Below are positions 63,661 to 64,000 of a stretch of DNA of 64,000 nt, one piece after another. Source of the DNA: Cupriavidus basilensis (GTDB taxonomy: Bacteria; Pseudomonadota; Gammaproteobacteria; Burkholderiales; Burkholderiaceae); the NCBI RefSeq assembly GCF_000876015.1, contig NZ_BBQM01000012.1, forward strand, positions 124,001 to 188,000, read 5' to 3'. Position 1 is the stretch's first letter. The number at the start of each line of letters is the position of its first letter. The translations under genes and the position numbers were made by a program. The notes beneath the pieces are model-generated. The model searched no databases. It saw only the letters and a program-made list of their open reading frames with translations, and was not told the origin of the DNA.

Positions 63661-64000
63661 TTACCGCCGCCCCGCGCGCAGGGCCTCGATGGCCGGCAGC
63701 AGCGCGCCGATATTGCCGTCCTTGAACAGGAAGCCGTCGGCCCCGGCCGCCAGCGCGGCGTCGGCGGTGCCGGGCGCGGTATTGCCGGTCAGCACGAGGA
63801 TGCGCAGCGCCGCATGGCGCCCGCGCAGCTCGCGCAGCGCGCGGAAGGCGTCGGGGCCGAGCAGGCCGAGGTCCACCACCAGCAGGTCGGCCGCCGCGCG
63901 CGCGAGCAGCGCCGTGAGTTCGCCGGCATGGGTGGCTTCTCCGACCACCGTGATGCCGTCCACGGTCGAGAACAGCATCTGCAGGCCGGCGAGGACCAGG
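63661..64000 (-). CDS. Response regulator receiver domain (partial, runs off the window)
   Basis: The last ~112 residues of a receiver domain; the N-terminus with the acidic pocket lies beyond 64000. Visible: ADLLVVDLGLLGPDAFRAL with the phospho-acceptor Asp, RILVLTGNT with the Thr, and GFLFKDG with the conserved Lys. The frame ends directly after the receiver fold, so this is either a stand-alone receiver or a LuxR-type regulator that has lost its DNA-binding domain at the stop 63661. Confidence 0.85.
   Translation of the reverse strand, partial: LVLAGLQMLFSTVDGITVVGEATHAGELTALLARAAADLLVVDLGLLGPDAFRALRELRGRHAALRILVLTGNTAPGTADAALAAGADGFLFKDGNIGALLPAIEALRAGRR

Overview
The window is uniformly GC-rich DNA with dense, short-spaced genes. 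It carries two Bug/TctC-type solute receptors, paired alkanesulfonate operons and a cyoABCD oxidase. This gene mix points to a betaproteobacterium of the Burkholderiales, most likely Cupriavidus/Ralstonia-like; the assignment is inferred from family content, not from a marker gene. I see no rRNA, tRNA, CRISPR array or insertion sequence.

Layout. 1-4111: the tail of an efflux outer-membrane protein, then a MetQ-like receptor, an O-acetylhomoserine sulfhydrylase and an SsuA-like receptor, all concerned with sulfur or methionine. 4817-8782: cyoABCD, a cytochrome bo-type quinol oxidase, closed by a perfect palindromic terminator. 8852-18330: two divergent sulfonate/sulfate-ester uptake operons, each with ABC transporter genes and a TauD-type dioxygenase, flanking a truncated SoxC-like gene. 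18547-21340: a methyltransferase, then a compositionally atypical patch with an alpha/beta hydrolase and an internally deleted radical-SAM gene. 21538-27499: a complete tripartite RND efflux operon. 28352-35259: an IclR regulator, a GGDEF protein and an operon encoding a Bug receptor, a CaiB-type CoA-transferase and a citrate-synthase-like protein, plus a second Bug gene. 35418-39555: an MgtC-like protein, a small unknown protein, an OmpR-type response regulator and a polysaccharide deacetylase.

39697-57825 is the most interesting part, a cobalt/corrinoid (possibly tetrapyrrole) locus. It starts with an ExbB/TolQ-like protein, a DUF2149 protein and an exported, membrane-anchored CobN homologue, genes that overlap at start/stop codons. 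Next come CobW, a cytosolic CobN, and a ChlI-type AAA+ ATPase whose C-terminal VWA partner lies in the -1 frame behind an A7 slippery site and a stem-loop. A Phd/VapC-like toxin-antitoxin pair follows. Then, on the minus strand, come a NiCoT cobalt/nickel permease, a PepSY membrane protein and a TonB-dependent receptor, the last preceded by a cobalamin riboswitch. Together these could bring in cobalt or a corrinoid/tetrapyrrole across both membranes, deliver the metal, and insert it, or remove it, in two compartments.

58129-64000 holds a chemoreceptor with a broken or slipped 5' end, a DUF2501 protein, a GlxA-type regulator, a DUF1272 zinc protein, an MFS transporter plus cupin pair behind two tandem palindromes, and the end of a response regulator.

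Non-coding structure that stands out: three copies of a roughly 100-bp hairpin repeat, each placed 1-17 nt after the stop codon of a minus-strand gene; a shared 17-bp palindrome upstream of both iclR and the Bug/CaiB operon; and a degenerate 12-bp tandem repeat in the RND promoter region.
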